This document shows, piece by piece, positions 16,960 to 25,177 of a stretch of 43,066 bases of DNA (the stretch's first letter is position 1; each line of letters begins with the position of its first letter). Location of the stretch: assembly GCA_937895955.1 (NCBI GenBank), contig CALAZI010000052.1, forward strand, positions 1 through 43,066, given 5' to 3'. Under the pieces are notes generated by a model, which did not search any database, was not told the DNA's origin, and worked only from the letters and a program-made list of their open reading frames with translations. Both the position numbers and the translations under genes were made by a program. The DNA is from an uncultured Alphaproteobacteria bacterium. Lineage in GTDB: Bacteria; Pseudomonadota; Alphaproteobacteria; Caulobacterales; Parvularculaceae.

Positions 16960-18100
16960 CCGGATAGGTGCGGCCTTTCCAGGCGCCGCCGCGCCCGCGC
17001 GCATGATCGAGAGCCGAAGAAGCGGTCATTAGCGTGTAGAACAAGGCTGCGATCGGCAGGGAAAACGTCTTCCACGGCGCCTGATCGTAAATCCTTGAAA
17101 TCGGCCGATAGGTGAGCGCCATAAGCGCCCAGGCGGCGGCGGCGATTGTCGCCGCCGGCGCGTTTCCATGCAGCGGAAAGCCGAGCGCGATCGCCGGCGC
17201 GGCGAGATAGACGACGATCATGCCGATGAGCGTCCCGGCGAGCAGCGGCCATGAATGATTGAGCTGCGTGAACGCGGTGCGCGCGACCATCGACCAGATC
17301 GAGGAAAGATGGCGATTGTCACGCAACGAAATCGCTTCGTTTTTCGCGATGCCGAGCCAGACGGCGCGGCCTGAGCTTTTGATTTCTTGAGCGAGCGCGC
17401 AATCGTCGATCAGCCTGTCGTTGATTTTTTGAACGCCGCCGATCGCATCGAGCGCGTCGCGCCGGACGAGCATGCAGCCGCCGGCGGCGCCCGCGAGCGG
17501 TTGCGCCGGATCATTCACAAGGTGAAACGGGTAGAGCTTGTAAAAGAAATAGACGAAGGCGGGGATCAGCAATCCGCCCCAGAGCCCGCGCGCATCAAGG
17601 CGCGCCATCAGAGAGACGAGCGCGGCGCCGCTTTCTTCCGCTTTCGCGACAAGCCGCGACAGGGTCGACGGCGCGAGGACAATGTCGGCGTCGGTGAGAA
17701 GTACGTATTCGGCGTCCGGCGCGACGTCTTTCGCCCGAGCGAGGCCGGCGTTCACCGCCCATAATTTTCCCGACCAGCCGGCGGGAAGGGGCGGCGCCTC
17801 GCAAATTGTCAGCCGCTCCGCCGCTGCGGCGGCGGCGCGCGCGACGGTCGCATCGCTTGAATGATCGTCGACGACGATGAGGGAGAACGCCCCCGGATAG
17901 TCCGTCGCGGCGTGCGCGCCGGCGACCGCGCCGATCGTCTCCTCCTCGTTGCGCGCAGGGATCACGGCGACGACGCCCGGCGGACGCGGCGCGAGCGCCG
18001 CGACGCCGAGCCTCGGCGGCGGGCTGAAAGGGCGAAGGCGCGTTCCCGCCAGAACCATCCAGATGATGAGGATTGAAGCGGAAAATCCGACCAATAGCAT
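16952..18100 (-). CDS. hpnB: Hopanoid-associated glycosyltransferase HpnB
   Basis: A GT2-type membrane glycosyltransferase of 382 residues. An N-terminal span (about 1-20) is followed by VVAVIPARNEEETIG, VVDDHSSD and LTDADI (the DxD at 137-139), then CMLVRRDAL and a DDCALAQE acid pair, and C-terminal membrane segments. HpnB proteins sit in hopanoid clusters but their product is poorly defined. Its 3' end overlaps convergent hpnA by 8 bases, and its 5' end faces hpnC across 114 bases that must hold two divergent promoters. Confidence 0.85.
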   Translation of the reverse strand: MLLVGFSASILIIWMVLAGTRLRPFSPPPRLGVAALAPRPPGVVAVIPARNEEETIGAVAGAHAATDYPGAFSLIVVDDHSSDATVARAAAAAAERLTICEAPPLPAGWSGKLWAVNAGLARAKDVAPDAEYVLLTDADIVLAPSTLSRLVAKAEESGAALVSLMARLDARGLWGGLLIPAFVYFFYKLYPFHLVNDPAQPLAGAAGGCMLVRRDALDAIGGVQKINDRLIDDCALAQEIKSSGRAVWLGIAKNEAISLRDNRHLSSIWSMVARTAFTQLNHSWPLLAGTLIGMIVVYLAAPAIALGFPLHGNAPAATIAAAAWALMALTYRPISRIYDQAPWKTFSLPIAALFYTLMTASSALDHARGRGGAWKGRTYPAS

Positions 18101-18214
18101 GGGCTTGGCTTATCATCCTCAGTTGTTGCCGAGCCGCATCCACAGCCGCTTCGGGGCGGTTTTCATCGGCTTGAAAACTGCCTACACCACCGGCGGGCAG
18201 GCAAGAAGGGTCCG

Positions 18215-19084
18215 ATGGCGACGACGATGCAAGGCGCGGTGGAAACGCCCTCCGGCAAGGGGGCGGGCGACGAGAATTTTCCCGTCGGCTCCTTCCTGTT
18301 GCCGAAACGCCTTCGCCCGCATGTTGCGACCTTTTACGCCTTCGCGCGCGCCATTGACGATATTGCAGACGACGCGGCGCTCGCTACGGCTGAAAAAATC
18401 CGCCGCCTGAAAGCGTTTGACGCGGCGCTCAAGGGCGAACCCGGCTACGGGCCGGAATTCGAAAAGGCTCACGCCTTGCGCGAGAGCATGCGCGCAACGA
18501 ATGTGCCGTGCGTGCACGGGTCCGATCTCGTCGCGGCGTTCGTCCAGGATTGCGAAAAGCTCCGCTATCATTCCTGGCGGGAAGTCCTCGGCTATTGCGA
18601 AAAGTCGGCGAACCCTGTCGGGCGTTACCTGCTCGATCTCCATGGCGAAGACAGAGCCGGTTACAAATATTCCGACGCGCTCTGCACCGTGTTGCAGGTC
18701 GTCAATCATCTGCAGGATTGCGCCGACGACAAACGCGACCTCGACCGCGTATACGTGATCGACAAGTGGCTCGAAGAAGAAGGCGGAAGCGTCAGCGATA
18801 TCGACGGCGCCGAATGTTCGCCGGCGCTTCGCCGCGTCATCGACCGCATGCTGGATGAATGCGACAGATTGATGATCGACGCGCGGCGATTGCCTTTCGC
18901 ACTCAAAAGCCGGCATCTCGCCATGGAATCGGCGGTGATCGTGCGTCTAGCAGGCCGATTGATCGAGTTGCTGCGCAAGGGCGATCCGATCGCGAAGCGC
19001 GTTGCGCTGAAAAAACCCGATTTCGCCGTCGCCGGGATCACCGGCGCCGTTTCGGGCTTCTTCGCGGCGGGCAGGGGCGCATGA
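18215..19084 (+). CDS. hpnC: Hydroxysqualene synthase HpnC
   Basis: Converts presqualene diphosphate to hydroxysqualene in the HpnCDE route to squalene. A 289-residue squalene/phytoene synthase fold: the first Asp-rich motif DDIADD is at 48-53 and the second QDCADD at 167-172, with NFPVGSFLLP near the N-terminus typical of HpnC. An AAGAAGGG ribosome binding site precedes the ATG. It overlaps hpnD as ATGA and heads the hpnCDEG run. Confidence 0.94.
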   Translation: MATTMQGAVETPSGKGAGDENFPVGSFLLPKRLRPHVATFYAFARAIDDIADDAALATAEKIRRLKAFDAALKGEPGYGPEFEKAHALRESMRATNVPCVHGSDLVAAFVQDCEKLRYHSWREVLGYCEKSANPVGRYLLDLHGEDRAGYKYSDALCTVLQVVNHLQDCADDKRDLDRVYVIDKWLEEEGGSVSDIDGAECSPALRRVIDRMLDECDRLMIDARRLPFALKSRHLAMESAVIVRLAGRLIELLRKGDPIAKRVALKKPDFAVAGITGAVSGFFAAGRGA

Positions 19085-20064
19085 CGGCGGCGACAATCGA
19101 CATGGGCGCAGCGCGCCGTCACGCGGAAGAGACCGTCAAACGCTCCGGCACGTCGTTCGGCGCCGGCATGGCGATCCTGCCGAAAAAGCGACGCGAGGCG
19201 ATGTATGCGATTTACGCTTTCTGTCGCGAGGTTGACGATATCGCCGATGATGACGGCATGACGCGCGAGGAACGCCGGCGCGGTCTCGCCGAATGGCGCG
19301 AAGAAATTGCCCGGCTCTATGACGGGCGCCCGGAATTCCCGACCGGCGTCGCGCTGCTTGAACCCGTGCGCGCCTTCGATCTCCCCAGGAACGAATTTTT
19401 GATGATGATCGAAGGCATGGAAATGGACGCCGACGGGCCGATCGTTGCGCCGTCGATGGAAACGCTGCTCGCCTATACGCGCCGTGTCGCCGGCGCCGTC
19501 GGCCAATTGTCGATGCCGGTTTTCGGCGCGTCGAAAGGCGCCGCGTCAGACCGTTTCGCGCTCTCTCTCGGCGACGCGCTGCAATTGACAAATATTCTGC
19601 GCGACGTCGCGGAAGACGCGCGCATAGGCAGGCTCTATCTCCCGGCGGAATTGCTTGAGAAATATGGTGCGCCGACGACCGCGGAATCTGTTCTTGCTTG
19701 CATCGCTCCCCACCCGAAATCGGACGAGCCGATTTCGGCCTCCCCCCAAGGGGGAGGCGAAGACGGCGATCAACCTCTCCCTTGCGGTGAGGTCGAAACT
19801 GCGGAGCAGTCTCGGGTGTGGGTGAACAATGTCGCGCAAGACCTCGGCGCGATGGCGCGCGAGAAATTCGCTGAGGCGCGCGCGGCGCTGAAAGAGCTGG
19901 ACTGGCGCACCGTGCGCCCGGCGCTTTTGATGATGGGCGTTTACGAAGCCTATCTCGACAGAATGGAAAAACGCGGATGGGACCGCATTGGAGAGCCGGT
20001 CAGCCTTTCAAGAATTGAAAAGCTGATGATCGCCGCGCGTTACTGGCTGGCGCCGCCGCAATGA
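19081..20064 (+). CDS. hpnD: Presqualene diphosphate synthase HpnD, with in-frame repeat insertion
   Basis: Condenses two farnesyl diphosphates to presqualene diphosphate. A 327-residue protein with DDIADD at 52-57 and DVAED at 175-179. Residues about 208-249, rich in Pro, Gly and acidic residues (from IAPHPKSDE to SRVWVNN), are encoded by a palindromic repeat and break the usual helix-to-helix link between the LYLPAELL helix and the AREKFAEAR helix. The frame stays open and all catalytic motifs are intact, so the enzyme is probably active with a surface loop extension. ATGA overlaps join it to hpnC and hpnE. Confidence 0.92.
   Translation: MTAATIDMGAARRHAEETVKRSGTSFGAGMAILPKKRREAMYAIYAFCREVDDIADDDGMTREERRRGLAEWREEIARLYDGRPEFPTGVALLEPVRAFDLPRNEFLMMIEGMEMDADGPIVAPSMETLLAYTRRVAGAVGQLSMPVFGASKGAASDRFALSLGDALQLTNILRDVAEDARIGRLYLPAELLEKYGAPTTAESVLACIAPHPKSDEPISASPQGGGEDGDQPLPCGEVETAEQSRVWVNNVAQDLGAMAREKFAEARAALKELDWRTVRPALLMMGVYEAYLDRMEKRGWDRIGEPVSLSRIEKLMIAARYWLAPPQ
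19703..19824 (+). repeat. Palindromic repeat element inserted in frame in hpnD
   Basis: About 122 bases of nested hairpins: a 10-base perfect stem CCGAAATCGG/CCGATTTCGG at 19714-19738; CCTCCCCCC facing GGGGGAGG at 19739-19757; an imperfect CCTCTCCC/GGTGAGG stem; and CGAAACTGC facing GCAGTCTCG with one mismatch. The outer ends CCCCACCCGA and TCGGGTGTGGG are also roughly complementary. Such hairpin modules are usually intergenic repeats. The translated product matches no part of the HpnD fold. Confidence 0.75.
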
Positions 20065-21338
20065 CCCGCATTCATATTATAGGCGCGGGCCTTTCAGGAC
20101 TTGCGGCGGCCGTGCGTCTTGCCGATGCGGGCGCGAAAGTCGTGGTTTATGAATCGGCGGGTCACGCGGGCGGGCGCTGCCGGTCGTTCTATGATAGGAC
20201 GCTTGAGCGTGAGATCGACAACGGCAACCACCTGATCATGTCGGGCAATCATTCAGCGCTCGATTTTCTGAAACGCATCGGCTCCGATGACGCGCTGACG
20301 GGGCCGGCGGACGCCTCCTATCCTTTCGTCGACGTCAAATCGGGCGAGCGCTGGCGTGTGACGATCAATGACGGGCTCATTCCGACCTGGGTGTTCGATC
20401 CGAAACGCCGCGTGCCGGACACGACGGTCTTCGATTATGTGAAGGCGGCGGGCATCGCCTTTGCGCGACGCGATCAGACGGTCGCCGATCTCGTCGATAG
20501 CGACGGCGTTCTTTACAAGCGCTTCTGGGAGCCGCTGACGCTCGCCGTTTTGAACACGACGCCGGAACTCGGGCAGGCGCGGCTTTTGTGGTCGGTCATT
20601 CGCGAGACATTCCTTCTTGGCGGCAAGGCATCGCGCCCCCTGGCGGCGAAAAAAGGATTGGGGCCCGCCTTTATCGACCCTGCGGTCAAATTCCTTGAAG
20701 CGAACGGCGCCGACATCCGTTTTAACGCCCGTCTGCGCGCGGCGGAATTTTCCGATGATCGCATTTCGGCGCTCGATTTCGGCGAGGAGAAAATCGCCAT
20801 CGGCGAGGGCGATGAAGTCATTTTCGCCATCCCGCCGTCGCGGTTGAAACAGATCGCGCCGGATTTCGATCCGCCTGACGACAACGCTTCGATCCTGAAT
20901 GTGCATTACCGCACGCGCCATCCGGTTCCGGCGACGCCCCTGAGCGATGCGCCCTTCATCGGCATGATATCGTCTGACGCGCAATGGGCGTTCGTCCGCG
21001 ACGACATCGTCTCGCTCACCGTTTCGGCGAGCCATGCGATCGGCATGGATGAGGTTCCGAATAAAAAGGCCGCCGATGACATGTGGCGCGAGACGCAAAT
21101 TGCGCTTGATCTCGGCAATATGCCCTATGAGGCGGTGCGCGTCATTCGCGAACGGCGCGCGACGCCGGACCAGTCGCCCGAAGGCGCGGCGAAACGGCTG
21201 AAACCCGAAACGCGCTGGCGCAATCTGACGCTCGCCGGCGATCACACGGCGACCGGCGTTCCCGCCACCATTGAAGGATCGATCAGATCAGGCGATAGAG
21301 CGGCCGCGATCGTGTTGAAACGCCGGAGGACCGGATGA
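20061..21338 (+). CDS. hpnE: Hydroxysqualene dehydroxylase HpnE
   Basis: An FAD-dependent amine-oxidase-fold enzyme that reduces hydroxysqualene to squalene. 425 residues, with the dinucleotide motif GAGLSG at 8-13, Glu in VVYESAGHAGGRCRS, and the C-terminal FAD-binding segment LTLAGDHTATGVPATIEG. It overlaps hpnD by ATGA at its start and hpnG by ATGA at its end. The hopene cyclase gene that usually follows hpnE is missing. Confidence 0.94.
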   Translation: MTRIHIIGAGLSGLAAAVRLADAGAKVVVYESAGHAGGRCRSFYDRTLEREIDNGNHLIMSGNHSALDFLKRIGSDDALTGPADASYPFVDVKSGERWRVTINDGLIPTWVFDPKRRVPDTTVFDYVKAAGIAFARRDQTVADLVDSDGVLYKRFWEPLTLAVLNTTPELGQARLLWSVIRETFLLGGKASRPLAAKKGLGPAFIDPAVKFLEANGADIRFNARLRAAEFSDDRISALDFGEEKIAIGEGDEVIFAIPPSRLKQIAPDFDPPDDNASILNVHYRTRHPVPATPLSDAPFIGMISSDAQWAFVRDDIVSLTVSASHAIGMDEVPNKKAADDMWRETQIALDLGNMPYEAVRVIRERRATPDQSPEGAAKRLKPETRWRNLTLAGDHTATGVPATIEGSIRSGDRAAAIVLKRRRTG

Positions 21339-22033
21339 GCGGATTTATCGGAATCGTCTGCGGCCTCAAATCGGAGGCGAACGCCGTCCGCATCAGCCTG
21401 AAGGCGGCGGGCGTCGACGCTTCAACCATGAAAATCGGCGTTTCGGGCGCGAACGCCGACCGGGCGGAAGAAATCGCGCAAGGGTTTCTCGAAGAGGGCG
21501 CCAAGGCGATCGTCAGCGCGGGGCTCTGCGGCGGGCTCGATCCGGCGCTGAAGTCAGGCGATCTCATCCTAGGCGAACGGGTCGTATCGGCGAAAGGCGA
21601 CATCGTCATCGCCGACAAGGCGCTTTCGGCGGCGGCGGACAAATTCTCGCCGCGCCACGTCGCGATTTTCGGGTCGGACGAGATTGTCGACAGCGTTGAG
21701 AAAAAACAGGCGCTGTTTCAGCGCTATGCGGCGGAAACTGTCGACATGGAAAGCCATGGCGCTGCGCGCGCGGCGGCGAAAGCAGGCGTTCCTTTCATCG
21801 CGATCCGCGTCGTCGCCGACGCATCGACGCGCACCTTGCCGAAAGCCGCCTTGCGCGCGGTGACGCCGTCGGGCGGCGTCAATGTCGCGAACGTCCTCGT
21901 CGACTGCATCAAGCAGCCGCAGCAATTTGAAGAAATCTTCGCCCTCGGCCGCGATTCGGGCGCCGCGACGGAAACCTTACGCCGCGACTTCGGCGGGTTC
22001 TTCAGCGCCTTTCTTCTCGCGCTCGATCTTTGA
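21335..22033 (+). CDS. hpnG: Adenosylhopane nucleosidase/phosphorylase HpnG
   Basis: HpnG removes adenine from adenosylhopane to give the ribosylhopane branch toward bacteriohopanetetrol. 232 residues of the nucleoside phosphorylase fold, with the N-terminal IGIVCGLKSEA, SAGLCGGLDP and the key VDMESHGAARAAAKAG with its Glu. Its last 57 bases overlap convergent hpnH, so transcripts of the two operons are antisense at their ends. Confidence 0.9.
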   Translation: MSGFIGIVCGLKSEANAVRISLKAAGVDASTMKIGVSGANADRAEEIAQGFLEEGAKAIVSAGLCGGLDPALKSGDLILGERVVSAKGDIVIADKALSAAADKFSPRHVAIFGSDEIVDSVEKKQALFQRYAAETVDMESHGAARAAAKAGVPFIAIRVVADASTRTLPKAALRAVTPSGGVNVANVLVDCIKQPQQFEEIFALGRDSGAATETLRRDFGGFFSAFLLALDL

Positions 22034-23131
22034 CATTTCTTCAGCGACGAGCTTTTCGTGAACGTCCTGCGCAGGGCGCGCCTTTGTAAGATCGATCTCC
22101 GGCGCCATCGGGCCGTCGGTGCGGATCGCGAACATGTTCTTCAGCTTCGTGAGCTTCAAGGGGTTCTTGACCGCATCCATCGCCGCCGTCGGCTCATAGC
22201 CGCAATGCGCCATGCAGTTTGAGCATTTCTCGTATTTGCCGGTGCCGTAGCTGTCCCAGTCCGTCGTCTCCATCAGCTCCTTGAAGGACGAGACGTAGCC
22301 TTCGCCGAGGAGGTAGCAGGGCTTCTGCCAGCCGAAGACGTTGCGAGTCGGCGAGCCCCAGGGGGTGCAGAGATATTCCTCATTGCCGGCGAGGAAATTC
22401 AGAAAGAGCGTCGAATGCGAGAGATTCCATTCGCGTCCGCGCTCCTTGCCGATGCGGAAAATGTCGCGGAAGAGGTTCTTCGTTTTCTCGCGCGACAGGA
22501 AGTGATCCTTGTCCTCGGCGCGCTCATAGGCGTAGCCGGGCGAGATTGAGATGTTGCAGCCGAGATCGGTCGCGAAGTCGAGATAGTCGGCGACCTGTTT
22601 CGCGGTCATGTTGTCGAAGATCGTCGCGTTGACGTTGACCTGGAAGCCTTGCTCCTGCGCGGCTTTGATCGCCTTCACCGCGATCTTGAACGTGCCTTTC
22701 TGGTCGACCGCGCGATCATGCTCTTCTTCCAGACCGTCAAGATGGACGGAGAAGAAAAGGAAGGGCGACGGCTTGAAAAGGTGCAGCTTCTTCTCAAGCA
22801 GCAAGGCGTTGGTGCAGAGCGAGACGAATTTCTTTCGCGCGACAATGCCTTCGACGATCTCGCCGATATCCTTGTGAATGAGCGGCTCGCCGCCCGGAAT
22901 GGCGACGACCGGCGCGCCGCATTCGTCGACAGCGTCGAGGCATTCCTGAACCGAGAGGCGCTTGTTGAGGATCGGCGCCGGGTAATCGATCTTGCCGCAG
23001 CCGGGGCAGGCGAGATTGCAGCGGAAGAGCGGCTCAAGGAAGAGAACAAGCGGATAGCGCTTCCGCCCCATGAGCGTCTGCTTCATGACATAGGCGCCGA
23101 CGCGAACTTGCTGATGAAGCGAAACTGACAT
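21977..23131 (-). CDS. hpnH: Radical SAM hopanoid synthase HpnH
   Basis: Adds a 5'-deoxyadenosyl radical to diploptene, making adenosylhopane, the first step of C35 side-chain synthesis. 384 residues; the 4Fe-4S motif CNLACPGC has Cys38, Cys42 and Cys45, the SAM-binding GGEP follows, and a C-terminal CxxCxxHCGY-like cluster (KCSNCMAHCGYEP) is typical of HpnH. It lies 27 bases downstream of ispH on the same strand, suggesting cotranscription. Confidence 0.96.
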   Translation of the reverse strand: MSVSLHQQVRVGAYVMKQTLMGRKRYPLVLFLEPLFRCNLACPGCGKIDYPAPILNKRLSVQECLDAVDECGAPVVAIPGGEPLIHKDIGEIVEGIVARKKFVSLCTNALLLEKKLHLFKPSPFLFFSVHLDGLEEEHDRAVDQKGTFKIAVKAIKAAQEQGFQVNVNATIFDNMTAKQVADYLDFATDLGCNISISPGYAYERAEDKDHFLSREKTKNLFRDIFRIGKERGREWNLSHSTLFLNFLAGNEEYLCTPWGSPTRNVFGWQKPCYLLGEGYVSSFKELMETTDWDSYGTGKYEKCSNCMAHCGYEPTAAMDAVKNPLKLTKLKNMFAIRTDGPMAPEIDLTKARPAQDVHEKLVAEEMSKIEREKKGAEEPAEVAA

Positions 23132-23158
23132 CCCCTGAACTCCGGTTATCTTTATCGT

Positions 23159-24151
23159 TTAGGCGTTTTCGACCGCCCAGGCGTCGGCGGCGGCTTTCGG
23201 GCGCGGCACGTCGGCGAGGCCGGCCGGCAGCTTGAAGTGAACGTTTTCCTGAACGCCGTCGAGCGTTTCGACCGAGACGTCGCGCACCGTCCTCAGCTTG
23301 GCGATCGTTTCCTGAACGAGCGTTTCGGGCGCCGAGGCGCCGGCGGTGACGCCGACCGTTGCAGCGTTCTTCACCCAGTCGAGATCGAGCATCCCCGCAT
23401 CCTCGATCAGATAGGCGGGAATGCCGAAATTCTGACCGATCTCGCGCAGGCGGTTTGAATTCGACGAATTATGCGCGCCGACGACGAGGAGAACGTCGAT
23501 TTTCTTGCAGAGTTCGATAACGGCCGTCTGGCGGTTCTGCGTCGCGTAGCAGATGTCGCGCGTGTCCGGTCCGACGATATTCGGGAAGCGTTCGCGCAGG
23601 GCGGCGATGACGTCTTTCGTGTCGTTGACCGAAAGCGTCGTCTGCGTGACGAAGGCGACGCGATCGGGATTGCGCACGTTGAGCGTTGCGACTTCATGCG
23701 GTTCTGAAATGACATGCACGATGCCGGGGATCTGGCCAAGCGTTCCCTCGACTTCAGGATGGCCGAGATGGCCCACAAGGACGATGTCGTAATCCTTCTC
23801 AGCGTAGCGCCGGCCTTCCTTGTGCACCTTGGTGACGAGCGGGCAGGTCGCGTCGATGACGTCGAGATCGCGCAAGCCTGCGCCGTCCTCGACCTTTTTT
23901 GAAACGCCATGCGCGGAGAAGATCGTCACCGCGCCGACCGGGACCTCGTCGATTTCCTCAACGAAGATCGCGCCGCGCGAGCGCAGCGTGTCGACGACCC
24001 GCTTGTTGTGGACGATCTCGTGGCGGACATAGACCGGCGCACCGTATTTCTCGAGCGCGCGTTCGACGATATCGATCGCCCGCTCGACGCCGGCGCAGAA
24101 ACCGCGCGGCTGGGCCAGTATCACGCGCAAAGCCTTGCCTTCGCCGCTCAT
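23159..24151 (-). CDS. ispH: 4-hydroxy-3-methylbut-2-enyl diphosphate reductase
   Basis: The last enzyme of the MEP pathway, giving IPP and DMAPP from HMBPP with a 4Fe-4S cluster. 330 residues; the three cluster cysteines are Cys19 (PRGFCAGV), Cys103 (DATCPL) and Cys201 (DICYATQNRQ), and the substrate-binding Thr and His sites (VTQTTLS, GHLGHPEV) are present. GAGGAAGG lies just upstream of the ATG. The 286 bases to the next divergent gene (24152-24437) hold no gene, only presumed promoters. Confidence 0.97.
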   Translation of the reverse strand: MSGEGKALRVILAQPRGFCAGVERAIDIVERALEKYGAPVYVRHEIVHNKRVVDTLRSRGAIFVEEIDEVPVGAVTIFSAHGVSKKVEDGAGLRDLDVIDATCPLVTKVHKEGRRYAEKDYDIVLVGHLGHPEVEGTLGQIPGIVHVISEPHEVATLNVRNPDRVAFVTQTTLSVNDTKDVIAALRERFPNIVGPDTRDICYATQNRQTAVIELCKKIDVLLVVGAHNSSNSNRLREIGQNFGIPAYLIEDAGMLDLDWVKNAATVGVTAGASAPETLVQETIAKLRTVRDVSVETLDGVQENVHFKLPAGLADVPRPKAAADAWAVENA

Positions 24152-24437
24152 CGTCGACCTTCCTCTTAGTCAGAACGCAAAACCCCAGTCCGCCGCTAGG
24201 CGCTCGGGGTCTTATTCCATGGGGCGGAGAGCCGGGCAACCGCCGGACGGCCGGTTCCGGCCCCCTGTTGCGGCCGGGCTATAGCCCGACTTTCGCCGCG
24301 GCGCAAAAGGAAGCCGCCGGGGTTTTCGGCCGCGAGGCGCGGATAACGGCGATTTGACCGCGCCGCGCAGAGGGTTGGCCGCGCCGGGGCGGTCGATTAC
24401 GGTCGTCGCCTGAGGGCGTATCGCTAGTGGGAGTGAC

Positions 24438-25124
24438 ATGGGGCTGTTTTTCAAAAAATCCGACGAATCATTACTGTCAGACGGCATGTGGCCGCGGGCG
24501 AAAATCGTCGCCGCGTTAAAGCGGCGCTATGGCGACATTGACGAGCTTGGCGAGGAGCACGGCTTCGGCATTTACGGGGTCTCTGACGGGGACATCCGAT
24601 TCGCGGTCGTAATGGCGCTCGCCGAGGGCGCGCCCGACAAGGTGTTCGAGGTCGGTTTCCTCGCCCGTTTTATCGGCTTCGATGTCGGCGAACGCCAGAT
24701 CGAGAACGTCAATCGCAACCTGCATATCTCCGTGGCGAGCGCGCATTCGAACGGCGATCTCTTTCTCATCGGCGGCGTCGCGGCTTCCGGCGCGTTCAAT
24801 GAGGATACGTTCATGATGATCCTCGAAGCGTGGAAGCGCGACCTTCTCGTCATGCTGCAAAGCTTGTCGCATTCGGCGAGCCTAGCCGACGCGCATCCGG
24901 CGGCGCGGCTTGAAGCCGTGACGCGCTTTGCGCTGAACAAAGCGCCGCAAGCTGGCGGCGGGGCGGCGGATTTGTTCGCCGCCTATGCCGGCGGCGCGCA
25001 TCGCGCGATGGCGTCCTGCGGCGTCTGCGACGGGCGCGGCAAGACCGGGTTTTTTGCGCGGCCCTGTCCGGATTGCGACGGAACGGGGTTCATGCGCGCC
25101 GGAGCGACGCGCGGGCGATTGTAA
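24438..25124 (+). CDS. YbjN-like domain protein with C-terminal DnaJ-type zinc finger
   Basis: A 228-residue soluble protein. Residues about 15-150 look like a YbjN or type III chaperone-like fold: NRNLHISVASAHSNGDLFLI and an AWKRDLLVML helix match that pattern. The C-terminus carries CGVCDGRGKTG and CPDCDGTGF, a CxxCxGxG pair as in DnaJ and similar zinc-binding modules. I do not know a described protein with this pairing. It is divergent from ispH and followed at 53 bases by a lipoprotein gene. A chaperone-like role is only inference. Confidence 0.65.
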   Translation: MGLFFKKSDESLLSDGMWPRAKIVAALKRRYGDIDELGEEHGFGIYGVSDGDIRFAVVMALAEGAPDKVFEVGFLARFIGFDVGERQIENVNRNLHISVASAHSNGDLFLIGGVAASGAFNEDTFMMILEAWKRDLLVMLQSLSHSASLADAHPAARLEAVTRFALNKAPQAGGGAADLFAAYAGGAHRAMASCGVCDGRGKTGFFARPCPDCDGTGFMRAGATRGRL

Positions 25125-25125
25125 T

Positions 25126-25141
25126 TGCTACATATGTAGCA
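25126..25141. promoter_or_regulatory. Perfect 16-base palindrome, candidate operator
   Basis: TGCTACATATGTAGCA reads the same on both strands and sits 36 bases before the GTG start of the lipoprotein gene, just after the upstream stop codon. The size and symmetry suit a dimeric repressor site. It lacks a T-tract, so it is not a terminator. Confidence 0.5.
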
Positions 25142-25177
25142 TATCGGGGTTCGGTCCGAAAAAAGGAGCGGGACCCC

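Noticed and set aside
19703..19824. A frameshift or broken hpnD gene
   Set aside because: The frame remains open through the repeat and both Asp-rich motifs and the C-terminus are intact.
20253..21245. A 330-residue open frame antisense to hpnE
   Set aside because: Opposite hpnE, Arg-rich, no domain.
24152..24437. A small gene or RNA in the ispH upstream spacer
   Set aside because: No frame with a credible start and composition, and no clear folded element beyond GC-rich short hairpins.
25073..25177. N-terminal extension of the LolA-like lipoprotein
   Set aside because: It overlaps the previous gene and would bury the lipoprotein signal; the GTG at 25178 has a good ribosome binding site.
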